Assembly (NCBI GenBank): GCA_963703085.1 | Contig: OY969789.1 | Span: forward strand, 1,426,001-1,490,000 | DNA: 64,000 nt | Direction: 5' to 3' | Source: DATAEG01 sp963703085 | GTDB taxonomy: Bacteria; Actinomycetota; Actinomycetes; Mycobacteriales; Jatrophihabitantaceae | Shown here: positions 40,816 through 49,840 of the stretch, piece after piece | How the letters are laid out: each line of letters begins with the position of its first letter | Numbering within the stretch: position 1 is the first letter of the stretch | Translations under genes and position numbers: made by a program | Notes under the pieces: generated by a model | The model's input: the letters and a program-made list of their open reading frames with translations, nothing else | Database searches by the model: none | Told to the model about the DNA's origin: nothing

Positions 40816-42728
40816 CAGCTGTACCTCGCCGCCAGCAGGACGATCAGCACAACGACCGTGCCGGCCATCATGGACAGCGCGTACGAGCGCACGAAACCGG
40901 TCTGGATGCGGCGCAGCCGGCCGGACCCGCCGCCCATCGCCGCCGCGACACCGTTGACCGCGCCGTCCACGCCACGGTTGTCCACCCAGACGAGTGCCCG
41001 GGTGAGCCACTGGCCGGGACGCATCAGCACCGACTCGTTGAAGGCGTCGGCGAACAGGTTGCGACGTGCTGCGGTTGTCACCGGCGAGACACCGACCGGA
41101 GCCTCGACCGGAACCGGCTTGCGCCCGAAGGCGACCCATGCGCCGAGCACACCGAGGGCGACGACGAGCAGCGTGAGCACGGTCAACACCGGTTTCGACA
41201 CGGTGTGCACGCCCTCCTCGACCGATGGGCCGACCGACGGCGTCAGCCAATGCTGCAGGCCGCCACCGAGGATCAGCACGTAGCCACCGACCAGCGAGAG
41301 GAACGCCAGGATCAGCATCGGAGCGGTCATGAGCGTCTTCGCCTCGTGCGGATGGACGTCCTCCTCCCAGCGCCGTTGCCCGAAGAACGTCATCACCAGT
41401 GCCCGCGTCATGTAGAACGCGGTCAGCCCGGCACCGAGCAGGGCCGCTGCACCGAGCACGTAACCGGAGGTGCCGCCCTTGTCGAAGGCCGCTTCGATGA
41501 TCTTGTCCTTGGTCCAGAACCCGGTGGCGAGCGGGAAGCCGATGATCGCGAGGTAGCCGCAGACGAAGACCCCGAAGGTGATCGGCATGACCCGCCACAA
41601 GCCGCCGAAGCGGCGCATGTCGATCCGGTCGTTCATCGCGTGCATGACCGAACCGGCCGAGAGGAACAGGGCGGCCTTGAAGAATCCGTGGCCGAGCAGG
41701 TGGAGGATGGCGATCGCGTACACACCCGGACCGAGCCCTGCGGCGAGGAACATGTAGCCGATCTGGCTGACCGTCGAATAGGCCAGCACCCGCTTCAGAT
41801 CGTCCTGCCCGAATGCGCACACGCAGCCGTACAGCAGGGTGATGGCACCGATCACGACCACGACGGTCCGGGCCGCCTGTGACTCGTTGAAGACCGGGTT
41901 CGACCGGGCGATGAGGTAGACGCCGGCGGTGACCATGGTGGCCGCGTGGATGAGCGCCGAGACGGGGGTGGGGCCTTCCATCGCGTCGGGCAGCCAGGTC
42001 TGCAAAGGGAACTGGCCGGACTTGCCGCATGCGCCGAGCAGCAGCATCAAGGCGATGGCGGTGGCCACTCCGGTGGAGGCGCCACCCATGTGGCTGAACA
42101 CTCCGGCGAACGACGTGGTCCCGAAGTACCCGAACATCAGCATGATTGCGATGGACAGGCCGACATCGCCGACCCGGTTGGCGAAGAAGGCCTTGTTCGC
42201 AGCCGTCGCCGCGATCGGCCGGTCGTAGTAGAAGCCGATGAGCAGGTACGAGGCCAGGCCGACGCCCTCCCAGCCCACGTAGAGCGACAGGAAGCTGTCG
42301 GAGAGCACCAGCAGCAGCATCGCGGCGATGAACAGATTGAAGTAGCCGAAGAAGCGGCGCCGGCCGGGGTCGTGATCCATGTAGCCGACCGCATAGATGT
42401 GGATCAGCGCCCCGACGCCGGTGATGAGCAGCACGAACACGACGGATAGGGGATCGAGCAGCAGCCCGGCGTCTACCCGGAACCCGCCGACCGGCACCCA
42501 GCTGAACAGGTGCAGATCGCGCGCGCGTCCAGCACCGCTCTCGGACTTGATCGAGAAGAACAGCATCGCGCCGTAGACGAACAACACCACCGGCACCGCA
42601 GCACCGAGCAGATGGCCCCAGCGGTCGGTCCGCTTCCCGCCGAGCAGCAAGACGGCAGCCGACAGCGCGGGCAGCGCTACCAGCAGCCACGCGATCGACT
42701 GGATCCCGTGCGCATCAGCTATCCCCAC
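40815..42728 (-). CDS. nuoL: NADH-quinone oxidoreductase subunit L
   Basis: The protein has 637 residues from a GTG at 42728, with about 16 hydrophobic helices. Typical blocks are LSLYVGWEGVGLASYLLIG (key Glu), FPLQTWLPDAMEGPTPVSAL, and STVSQIGYMFLAAGLG. The C-terminal part contains the lateral amphipathic helix and final membrane segment. The start was chosen because a GAGG-like SD precedes it and the next ATG is inside the first helix. A 108-base gap separates it from nuoK. Confidence 0.95.
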   Translation of the reverse strand: MGIADAHGIQSIAWLLVALPALSAAVLLLGGKRTDRWGHLLGAAVPVVLFVYGAMLFFSIKSESGAGRARDLHLFSWVPVGGFRVDAGLLLDPLSVVFVLLITGVGALIHIYAVGYMDHDPGRRRFFGYFNLFIAAMLLLVLSDSFLSLYVGWEGVGLASYLLIGFYYDRPIAATAANKAFFANRVGDVGLSIAIMLMFGYFGTTSFAGVFSHMGGASTGVATAIALMLLLGACGKSGQFPLQTWLPDAMEGPTPVSALIHAATMVTAGVYLIARSNPVFNESQAARTVVVVIGAITLLYGCVCAFGQDDLKRVLAYSTVSQIGYMFLAAGLGPGVYAIAILHLLGHGFFKAALFLSAGSVMHAMNDRIDMRRFGGLWRVMPITFGVFVCGYLAIIGFPLATGFWTKDKIIEAAFDKGGTSGYVLGAAALLGAGLTAFYMTRALVMTFFGQRRWEEDVHPHEAKTLMTAPMLILAFLSLVGGYVLILGGGLQHWLTPSVGPSVEEGVHTVSKPVLTVLTLLVVALGVLGAWVAFGRKPVPVEAPVGVSPVTTAARRNLFADAFNESVLMRPGQWLTRALVWVDNRGVDGAVNGVAAAMGGGSGRLRRIQTGFVRSYALSMMAGTVVVLIVLLAARYS

Positions 42729-42836
42729 GAGCGGCCTCGCTGCGCTCGTCCGCCCGCGGGCATGGCCAACGCGGCCGACGCCAATCGTCTGCCGTGCCCG
42801 AACAGGCCAACGACCGTGGTCACGATTCTCCTCATT

Positions 42837-43136
42837 TCAGTACTTCAGCAGGTTTGCATCGTCGACCGAGGCCGAGCGGCGGGTGCGGAAAATGGACATG
42901 ATGATCGCCAGGCCGACGACGACTTCGGCGGCCGCCACGACCATCACGAAGAACGCCATGATCTGACCGTCCAGGCTGCCGTTGATCCGGGAGAACGTGA
43001 CCAGCGACAGGTTCACCGCGTTCAGCATCAACTCGACGCACATGAACACCACGATCGCGTTGCGCCGCACCAGCACACCGACGCCGCCGATCGAGAACAG
43101 CAGCGCGGAGAGCACCAGGTAGTAGGTCGGGGTCAT
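42837..43136 (-). CDS. nuoK: NADH-quinone oxidoreductase subunit K
   Basis: The protein has 99 residues from the ATG at 43136 (MTPTYYLVLSALLF), three membrane helices. The conserved Glu residues of the proton path lie in VVFMCVELMLNAVNLSLV (about 32-48) and VVAAAEVVVGLAIIM (about 72). Its length is the family's. The larger frame up to 43439 is a shadow of nuoJ. Confidence 0.96.
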   Translation of the reverse strand: MTPTYYLVLSALLFSIGGVGVLVRRNAIVVFMCVELMLNAVNLSLVTFSRINGSLDGQIMAFFVMVVAAAEVVVGLAIIMSIFRTRRSASVDDANLLKY

Positions 43137-43158
43137 GAGCGCTGACCCTGGAGGAGTC

Positions 43159-43941
43159 TCATCGGCGTTGCCTGCCTTTGGACAGCTGGCGCAACCGGGT
43201 CTCGTCGTCAACGACCTCGCCGTGGGTAGCGGCCAGGCTTTCCATGACCGACTCCGGAGCGATGGTGCCGTCCGGCAGGAGTGCCGGCGTGCCGATCGCG
43301 TTGCCGGTAGACAACACGCCTGGGCCGGGCAGCGGCTGCGGGCGGCCGCTGCGGATCGAGTCACGGGCCAGTTCCTTCTGGGTGCGCCGCGGCTCCTCGC
43401 GCTCGACGTGGGCAAGCACCATGGCCCCCACCGCCGCAACGATCAGCAACGCCGAGGTGAGCTCGAACGCGAAGAGGTACTTGGTGAACAGCACCGCGGC
43501 CAAGTTGTCGACGTTGCCGCCGCTGGCGTTCTGCTGCTGCAGGTTCGCCGGCGTGACGCCGCTCATCGCCTTGCCGATCCCGGCGGCGACCAGGACCGCG
43601 AAGCCGAGCCCGGCCAGCACGGCGGCCATCCGCTGGCCACGCAGTGTCTCCACCAACGAGTCGGAGCTGTCCCGGCCGACGAGCATCAGTACGAACAAGA
43701 ACAGGATCATGATCGCGCCGGTGTAGACGATGATCTGCACGAGTCCGAGGAACGGCCCCTGCTCGATCACGTAGAACAAGCCGAGGCAGATCATCGTGGC
43801 CGCCAGCGAGAGCGCGGAGTGCACCGCGTTGCGGGCGATCACCGTGCCCAGCGCGCCGAGCACAGCCACCGTGCCGAGGATCCAGAACGAGACCGCTTCC
43901 CCGCCGCCGATGGTGTTACCGGCAGCAACCAGAACACTCAT
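43159..43941 (-). CDS. nuoJ: NADH-quinone oxidoreductase subunit J
   Basis: The protein has 260 residues from the ATG at 43941 (MSVLVAAGNTIGGG). Five membrane helices occupy about the first 175 residues with the signature QIIVYTGAIMILFLFVLML. A hydrophilic C-terminal extension of about 80 residues, typical of actinobacterial NuoJ, ends in LRQLSKGRQRR. It follows nuoI by 111 bases of GC-rich sequence with no gene. Confidence 0.95.
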   Translation of the reverse strand: MSVLVAAGNTIGGGEAVSFWILGTVAVLGALGTVIARNAVHSALSLAATMICLGLFYVIEQGPFLGLVQIIVYTGAIMILFLFVLMLVGRDSSDSLVETLRGQRMAAVLAGLGFAVLVAAGIGKAMSGVTPANLQQQNASGGNVDNLAAVLFTKYLFAFELTSALLIVAAVGAMVLAHVEREEPRRTQKELARDSIRSGRPQPLPGPGVLSTGNAIGTPALLPDGTIAPESVMESLAATHGEVVDDETRLRQLSKGRQRR

Positions 43942-44052
43942 GCCAGCCCTCCAGCCCTGCCGAGAGGTTTCGGGGTCCCCGCGAAGTTGTGCGCGCGGAC
44001 GACCTCGAGCCGACAACGCCTCTGCACAGCGCGCAGAACTTCGTGGGGTGAG

Positions 44053-44748
44053 CTAATGGTGACCACCTACTTGGTGGGCGGTGGAACGCGCTCCGGGAGC
44101 TCCTTCGTTCGCTGCGCTCTGCGGTGCGCCCTCCTGCTTGCGGACCACGTAGTAGTCCTGCTCCGTCTCACCCAGGCGCATCGGGTGCGGCGGCGCCTCC
44201 ATGCCCGGCAGCAGCGGTGCCATCAGCTGCTCCTTCGTGTAGATCAGGTCCTGCCGGTTGTCCAGCGCGAGCTCGTACTCGTTGCTCATGGTCAGCGACC
44301 GGGTCGGACACGCCTCGATGCACAGCCCACAGAAGATGCACCGCAGATAGTTGATCTGGTAGACGCGGCCGTAGCGCTCGCCGGGGCTGTACCGCTCCGC
44401 CTCGGTGTTGTCGCCGCCCTCCACGTAGATGGCGTCGGCCGGGCAGGCCCAGGCGCACAGTTCGCAGCCGACACACTTCTCCAAGCCGTCGGGGTGCCGG
44501 TTGAGCACGTGCCGGCCGTGATACCGCGGCGCGGTCGGGAACACCTCGAACGGGTACTGCTCGGTGTAGACCTTCTTGAACATCGTGGCGAAGGTCAGCC
44601 CGAACCCCTTGGCGAAACCGGCCAGGCTGCCGGCCGGCTCGGTCGGCAACTGCGCAGCCGGGGGCACGCTGGAGGTGGCGGGCGTCCCGACATCCTTCCG
44701 AGACGCTCGCTGCACAGCGCCGCCGGACTCTGCGTCCTCGTTCGTCAT
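44053..44748 (-). CDS. nuoI: NADH-quinone oxidoreductase subunit I (internal start in the nuoH frame)
   Basis: NuoI would have 231 residues from the ATG at 44748 (MTNEDAESGG), preceded by AAGGGAGGG, a very good ribosome binding site at 5-base spacing. After a Ser/Pro/Ala-rich leader of about 35 residues come FGLTFATMFKKVYTEQYPFE and two 4Fe-4S motifs: CVGCELCAWACP and CIFCGLCIEACP. The end is a variable Gly/Ala/His tail. It carries clusters N6a/N6b to NuoB. Because it is in frame with nuoH, separate translation from this ATG, fusion, or both are possible; the SD favours at least some independent initiation. Confidence 0.75.
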   Translation of the reverse strand: MTNEDAESGGAVQRASRKDVGTPATSSVPPAAQLPTEPAGSLAGFAKGFGLTFATMFKKVYTEQYPFEVFPTAPRYHGRHVLNRHPDGLEKCVGCELCAWACPADAIYVEGGDNTEAERYSPGERYGRVYQINYLRCIFCGLCIEACPTRSLTMSNEYELALDNRQDLIYTKEQLMAPLLPGMEAPPHPMRLGETEQDYYVVRKQEGAPQSAANEGAPGARSTAHQVGGHH

Positions 44749-46071
44749 GATCGCCCTCCCTTCGCTGTCCCGCTGGATACCGATGCCCGCCGTGCGGCAC
44801 GCGAGGCCGAAGCTCGCGGCCCGCGGGTGGGCCGGAACCACGAGGTCGAGCGGCGGCACCGGGAACGTCGTCGGGCGACGTGCCTGTGCCTCCTCCGCGG
44901 CGTCGTCGTGCTTCTGCTTGCGTTTGTCGTTGCGCTCCAGGACGAACGACCCGATCAGGAACAGCACCAGGATGGGGACCAGCGCGACCGCGAACGCCGC
45001 CACCTTCGCCCAGCCCCGGTCGTCGAGCACCCGGATCGTCGCCACCACCAGGATCCACACCAGGTTGATCGGGATGAGCACCTTCCAACCGAAGTGCATG
45101 AACTGGTCGTAGCGCAGCCGGGGCAACGTACCGCGCAGCCACACGAACCCGAAGATCAGGATGATCACCTTGGCGGTGAACCAGAGCATCGGCCACCAAC
45201 CGTGGTTGGCGCCGGACCACAGCGACAGCGGGTACGGCGCCCGCCAACCACCGAGGAACAGCGTGGTCGCCAACGCCGAGACGGTAACCATGTTGATGTA
45301 CTCGGCGAGGAAGAACAGCGCGAACTTCATCGAGGAGTACTCGGTGTGGAAGCCACCGACGAGCTCGGACTCTGCTTCGGGCAGGTCGAACGGTGCCCGG
45401 TTGGTTTCGCCTACCATCGCGATCAGGTAGATGACGAACGAGACGATCAGCGGGATCCCGTTCCACAGCCGGTGCTGCGAGTCGATGATGCCGGACGTGG
45501 ACATGGTGCCGGCGTAGATGAACACGCTGACGAACGACAGGCCCATGGCGACCTCGTAGGAGATCATCTGCGCTGCCGAGCGAAGGCCACCGAGCAACGG
45601 GTACGTGGAACCTGATGCCCAGCCGGCGAGCACGATCCCGTACACGCCGAGCGACGAGCAGGCCAGGATGACCAGCACGCCGACCGGAAGATCGGTGAGC
45701 TGCAACGCGGTGTGGTTGCCGAACATCGATACGGTCGGGCCGAACGGGATCACCGAGAAGGCCAGGAAGGCCGGCGTCGCGGACAGCACCGGCGCGATCC
45801 AGTACACCGGCTTGTCGGCCAGCGTCGGGATGATCTCTTCCTTCAGCGCGAGTTTCACGCCGTCGGCGAGCGACTGCAGGGTGCCCCACGGCCCGGTGCG
45901 GTTCGGGCCGATGCGGTTCTGCATCCGGCCGACGACCTTGCGTTCGAAGACGATCGAGAACAGGGTCATCACCACGAGGAACGCGAAGACCGCGACCACC
46001 TTGATGATCATGATCCACACCGGCTCGGTGCCGAACGCGCCGATCGGATGGTCCGGGGCAGCGAGCATCAT
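44053..46071 (-). CDS. nuoH: NADH-quinone oxidoreductase subunits H and I in one continuous frame
   Basis: The frame has 672 codons. Residues 1-375 are NuoH: multiple membrane helices with FLVVMTLFSIVFERKVVGRM, NRIGPNRTGPWG and the quinone-site loop GETNRAPFDLPEAESELVGG. A basic/acidic stretch and a Pro-rich segment (PTTFPVPPLDLVVPAHP) follow, where NuoH normally stops. Here no stop occurs; the frame runs through about 35 more residues (GLACRTAGIGIQRDSEGRAI) into a complete NuoI (from residue 442). An internal ATG with a strong SD exists, so both a fusion and separate NuoI could be made. The frame was followed base by base between 44880 and 44740 without a stop. It starts with ATGA overlap to nuoG. 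Confidence 0.9.
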   Translation of the reverse strand: MMLAAPDHPIGAFGTEPVWIMIIKVVAVFAFLVVMTLFSIVFERKVVGRMQNRIGPNRTGPWGTLQSLADGVKLALKEEIIPTLADKPVYWIAPVLSATPAFLAFSVIPFGPTVSMFGNHTALQLTDLPVGVLVILACSSLGVYGIVLAGWASGSTYPLLGGLRSAAQMISYEVAMGLSFVSVFIYAGTMSTSGIIDSQHRLWNGIPLIVSFVIYLIAMVGETNRAPFDLPEAESELVGGFHTEYSSMKFALFFLAEYINMVTVSALATTLFLGGWRAPYPLSLWSGANHGWWPMLWFTAKVIILIFGFVWLRGTLPRLRYDQFMHFGWKVLIPINLVWILVVATIRVLDDRGWAKVAAFAVALVPILVLFLIGSFVLERNDKRKQKHDDAAEEAQARRPTTFPVPPLDLVVPAHPRAASFGLACRTAGIGIQRDSEGRAIMTNEDAESGGAVQRASRKDVGTPATSSVPPAAQLPTEPAGSLAGFAKGFGLTFATMFKKVYTEQYPFEVFPTAPRYHGRHVLNRHPDGLEKCVGCELCAWACPADAIYVEGGDNTEAERYSPGERYGRVYQINYLRCIFCGLCIEACPTRSLTMSNEYELALDNRQDLIYTKEQLMAPLLPGMEAPPHPMRLGETEQDYYVVRKQEGAPQSAANEGAPGARSTAHQVGGHH

Positions 46072-48515
46072 CGGTGATCACCTCCGAATGCCGCGCTCAG
46101 CCCGACGATGTCCCCGGCCTGGGCGCCGAGCGCTGAGCGGACCGGATAGTCGCGGGCGTTGGTCGGCACCCAGACGACGCTGTCGGGCAGGTCGGCGATG
46201 AGGACCGGCAGGCTCAGCGAACCGTCGGGCCCGCTGACCATCACATGATCGCCCTCGCGGACCCCCACCTGCGCGGCAGTGTTCTGGTTGAGCAGGGCTC
46301 GCGCCGACTTGGCGGTCTGCGCGTAGTTGTCGTCTCCATCGCTCATCCGGCCGGCGTCGACGAGTTCGGCCCAGGTGGCCAGCACCGCCTCACCGGCTCC
46401 CGGAACGGGCGCCGCGCCGGGCGCCACGGTCGGGGTCGCGAGCCGCGCCGTGCTCGCGCCGAGCCGGTCCAGTTCCGCGCCGGCGTGTTCAACGGTGGGC
46501 AGGCCGAGCGACACATCCAGTTCGTCGGCCAAGGCGTTGAGCACCCGGGTGTCGGACATCGCGCCGGTGCCTTCGATGGCCAGCACGAACGGGCGTCGCC
46601 GCCCTTCCCAGTTGACGAACCGCCCTGACTTCTCGGCGACCGGAGCAACCGGCAGCACGACGTCGGCCCGTTCGGTGAGCGGGCTGCGGCGGATCTCCAG
46701 GCTGACGACGAAGCCGACCCGGCCGAGCGCTGCCTGCACGGCGGACTGGTCGGGCAGGTCCGCGGGATCGACGCCGCCCACGAGCAGCGCGCCCAGCGTC
46801 CCCTCGCCGGCAGCGGCAAGGATGCCGCGCAGGTCCCGGCCCGGGGTGGTGGGCACGCTGGCCGACCACACCCGCTCCACCTCCACCCGCGCGGCGTCGT
46901 CGGTGACGGGACGGCCGCCCGGCAACAAGGTAGGCACGGCGCCGGCGTCCAGCGCTCCCCGCTCGCCCGCCCGGCGGGGCACCCAGCCGAGCCGCGCACC
47001 GGTGGAGTCGGCGAGCGCGGCGACAGCGCTGAGCGCACCGGGCACCGTGGCAAGCCGTTCACCGGCGAGGATGACTGCACCGGGTTCCTCGAGCGCCCTG
47101 GTGGTGGCGCCGTCCAGCCGGCCCAGAGTGGCCGCTTCGTTGCCCGGCACGGTCTGCAGCAGTGTGCCGTTCAGCTTGGTGAGCCCATTACTCGCGGCGG
47201 CGGCCACCGACACCACCTTGGTGCGACCGAGCCGAGCGGACTTGCGCAGCCGGAGGAAGACGATCGGCGACTCCTCCTCAGGCTCGAGCCCGGCGAGCAG
47301 CACCGTCGGCGCGGCTTCAAGATCGGCGTAGGTGACCGCGCCGGTGTTCGGCCCGGAACCGACGACGCGGCTGCCGAGGAAGGCCAACTCCTCGTCGCTG
47401 TGCGGCCGAGCCCGGAAGTCGATGTCGTTCGTGTTCAACGCCACCCGGGCGAACTTGCTGTAGGCGTAGGCGTCCTCTTCGGTCAACCGACCGCCGGGCA
47501 GCACCCCGACACCGCCGTTGGCGACGGCTGCGCGCAGGCCTGCGGCGGCCCGTTCCAGCGCCTCCGGCCAGCTCGCCTCGACCAAGCGACCCGACTCGTC
47601 GCGGACCAACGGGCTGGTCAGCCGATCAGGCAGCATCGAGTAGGCGAAGCCCCAGCGGCCCTTGTCGCAGTTCCATTCCTCGTTCACTGCGGGGTCGTTG
47701 CCCGCCAGCCGGCGGGTTACCTTGCCGCGGCGCCAGTCGGTGCGCTGCGCGCAGCCAGACGCGCAGTGCTCGCAGACGCTGTCCGTGCTGAGCAGGTCGA
47801 ACGGGCGCGCCCGGAACCGGTACGAGGCGGCGGTCAACGCACCGACCGGGCAGATCTGGATCGTGTTTCCGGAGAAGTACGACTGGAACGGGGTATCCGC
47901 CGAGATGCCGATCTGCTGCATCGCACCGCGCTCCAGCAGATCGATGAACGGGTCGCCGGCGATCTGCGCGGAGAAGCGCGTGCAGCGCTGACACAGCACG
48001 CACCGCTCCCGGTCCAGCAGGACCTGAGTGCTCACCGGGATCGGCTTGGGGAACGTCCGCTTGGCCTCGACGAACCGGGACTCGGCCCGGCCGTTGCTCA
48101 TGGCCTGGTTCTGCAGCGGGCACTCGCCGCCCTTGTCGCAGACCGGGCAGTCCAGCGGGTGGTTGATGAGCAGCAGCTCCATCACACCTTGCTGCGCCTT
48201 GTCGGCGACCGCCGAGGTCAGCTGCGTCTTCACCACCATGCCGGGCATGACGGTCGTGGTGCAGGACGCGGCCGGCTTCGGCATACCCCGGCCGTTGCCC
48301 ATGTCGGTGACCTCGACGAGGCACTGCCGGCAGGCCCCGGCCGGGTCGAGCAGCGGATGGTCGCAGAAGCGCGGGATCTGGATGCCGAGTTCCTCGGCCG
48401 CCCGGATCAGCAGAGTGCCCTTCGGAACACTGATCTCGAAGCCGTCGATGCTGATCGAGATCAGATCCTCTGCACCCTTCGCACGGTCGGCAGGCTTCTC
48501 TGGTGCGACGGTCAT
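46068..48515 (-). CDS. nuoG: NADH-quinone oxidoreductase subunit G
   Basis: The protein has 815 residues. The N-terminal 2Fe-2S domain has FCDHPLLDPAGACRQCLVEV. Next is the His/Cys 4Fe-4S motif HPLDCPVCDKGGECPLQNQ, then a second 4Fe-4S site around CVLCQRCTRF and CPVGALT. The molybdopterin-oxidoreductase-like domain starts with CEHCASGCAQRTDW and CDKGRWG, four Cys that could hold the extra N7 cluster. It is the electron-relay subunit of the peripheral arm. It overlaps nuoF and nuoH by 4 bases each. Confidence 0.96.
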   Translation of the reverse strand: MTVAPEKPADRAKGAEDLISISIDGFEISVPKGTLLIRAAEELGIQIPRFCDHPLLDPAGACRQCLVEVTDMGNGRGMPKPAASCTTTVMPGMVVKTQLTSAVADKAQQGVMELLLINHPLDCPVCDKGGECPLQNQAMSNGRAESRFVEAKRTFPKPIPVSTQVLLDRERCVLCQRCTRFSAQIAGDPFIDLLERGAMQQIGISADTPFQSYFSGNTIQICPVGALTAASYRFRARPFDLLSTDSVCEHCASGCAQRTDWRRGKVTRRLAGNDPAVNEEWNCDKGRWGFAYSMLPDRLTSPLVRDESGRLVEASWPEALERAAAGLRAAVANGGVGVLPGGRLTEEDAYAYSKFARVALNTNDIDFRARPHSDEELAFLGSRVVGSGPNTGAVTYADLEAAPTVLLAGLEPEEESPIVFLRLRKSARLGRTKVVSVAAAASNGLTKLNGTLLQTVPGNEAATLGRLDGATTRALEEPGAVILAGERLATVPGALSAVAALADSTGARLGWVPRRAGERGALDAGAVPTLLPGGRPVTDDAARVEVERVWSASVPTTPGRDLRGILAAAGEGTLGALLVGGVDPADLPDQSAVQAALGRVGFVVSLEIRRSPLTERADVVLPVAPVAEKSGRFVNWEGRRRPFVLAIEGTGAMSDTRVLNALADELDVSLGLPTVEHAGAELDRLGASTARLATPTVAPGAAPVPGAGEAVLATWAELVDAGRMSDGDDNYAQTAKSARALLNQNTAAQVGVREGDHVMVSGPDGSLSLPVLIADLPDSVVWVPTNARDYPVRSALGAQAGDIVGLSAAFGGDHR

Positions 48516-49840
48516 GACGCTCCCGCTACGACGAGGTTGTCGGCATTCGGCGCCGACTGAGCCGGGGCGCGGTTCTCCGGCTTGATCAGCGCCAGGTAGT
48601 CGTCGCGGAAGTACTTGATCGACGAGGTGACCGGGCTGACCGCGCCGTCTCCCAGCGCGCAGAAGGCGCGGCCCAGGATGTTGTTCGACAGATCCACCAG
48701 GGTGTCGAGGTCTGCTTCGGTGCCCTCGCCGTTGAGCAGGCGCTCATAGATCCCGACGTACCAGTACGTGCCCTCTCGGCATGGCGTGCACTTCCCGCAC
48801 GACTCGTGCTCGTAGAACTTCGACCACTTCCAGACGGCCCGCACGATGTCGTCGCCCTCGTCGAAGATCATGATCGCGGACGTGCCGTTGATCGACCCCG
48901 CCTTGACGACGGAGTCGAAGTCCAGCGGGACGTCCAGATGCTCGCGGGTGAACAGCGGACACGAGGCGCCACCCGGCGTCCAGAACTTCAGCTCTTTGCC
49001 ACGGCTCATGCCGCCGGCCATCTCCAGCAGCTCCCGCAGCGTGGTGCCCATCGGCGCCTCGTACTGACCCGGATTCTTCACCCGGCCGGAGAGCGAAAAG
49101 ACCGATGTACCGGGCGAGCCTTCGGCGCCTTCGGCCGCGATCGCCTTCCACCACTCCGCGCCGCCCAGGACGATGCACGGGACCGAGGCGAGGGTGCCGA
49201 CGTTGTTGACCACGGTCGGCGCGTCGTACAAGCCGTTGGTTGCCGGGAACGGCGGCTTGAGCCGGGGCTGACCGCGCTTGCCTTCCAGCGAGTCCAGCAG
49301 GGCGGTCTCTTCACCGCAGATGTAGGCCCCCGCACCGTTGTGCACGGTGATCCGGCAGTCGAAGCCGGCACCGAGGACGTTCTTGCCGAGATAACCCTTC
49401 TGCTCGGCCTCGACGACCGCCTGGGTCACCCGGCGGATGGCGTGCACTGCCTCGCCGCGGATGTAGATGAACGCGTGCTCGGCGCGCACCGCGTAGCAGG
49501 CAATGATGATGCCTTCGATCATCGAGTGCGGATCGTTCATCATCAGCGGCAGGTCGCGGCAGGTGCCCGGCTCGCCTTCATCGGCGTTGACCACCACGTA
49601 GTGCGGCTTGCTCGGCTCGCCCGGCTTCGGCTGCGGGATGAACTGCCATTTCATCCCGGTCGGGAAGCCGGCGCCGCCGCGGCCGCGCAGCGACGACTCC
49701 TTCACCATCTCGATGATTTCGTCGGGCTGCATCGTCAGTGCCTTGCGCAGCCCGGCGTACCCGTCGAGCCGCTCGTAGTTGTCGATGAGCCACGGGGCGT
49801 CGGTGTCGAAGCGCTTGGTCAATACGGGAGTCAGCGGCAT
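48512..49840 (-). CDS. nuoF: NADH-quinone oxidoreductase subunit F
   Basis: The protein has 442 residues from the ATG at 49840 (MPLTPVLTKRFDTDAPW), sharing a base with the nuoE stop. It has the NADH/FMN site LRGRGGAGFPTGMKW and VVNADEGEPGTCRD, GAGAYICGEETALL, and the N3 4Fe-4S motif ESCGKCTPCREG with a fourth Cys in AFCALGDGA. It oxidises NADH. The open frame extending to 50263 is a shadow of nuoE. Confidence 0.97.
   Translation of the reverse strand: MPLTPVLTKRFDTDAPWLIDNYERLDGYAGLRKALTMQPDEIIEMVKESSLRGRGGAGFPTGMKWQFIPQPKPGEPSKPHYVVVNADEGEPGTCRDLPLMMNDPHSMIEGIIIACYAVRAEHAFIYIRGEAVHAIRRVTQAVVEAEQKGYLGKNVLGAGFDCRITVHNGAGAYICGEETALLDSLEGKRGQPRLKPPFPATNGLYDAPTVVNNVGTLASVPCIVLGGAEWWKAIAAEGAEGSPGTSVFSLSGRVKNPGQYEAPMGTTLRELLEMAGGMSRGKELKFWTPGGASCPLFTREHLDVPLDFDSVVKAGSINGTSAIMIFDEGDDIVRAVWKWSKFYEHESCGKCTPCREGTYWYVGIYERLLNGEGTEADLDTLVDLSNNILGRAFCALGDGAVSPVTSSIKYFRDDYLALIKPENRAPAQSAPNADNLVVAGAS

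Noticed and set aside
40815..42690. Upstream extension of nuoM to 1141 codons, suggesting a NuoL-NuoM fusion
   Set aside because: The extension is in a different frame from nuoL and is Arg/Gly-rich. nuoL and nuoM have separate, well-formed starts with TGATG overlap, unlike the true in-frame nuoH/nuoI case.
43135..45615. 826-codon plus-strand frame opposite nuoJ, nuoI and nuoH
   Set aside because: Composition (Arg/Gln/Asp/His) is typical of shadows, and it spans several subunit genes on the other strand.
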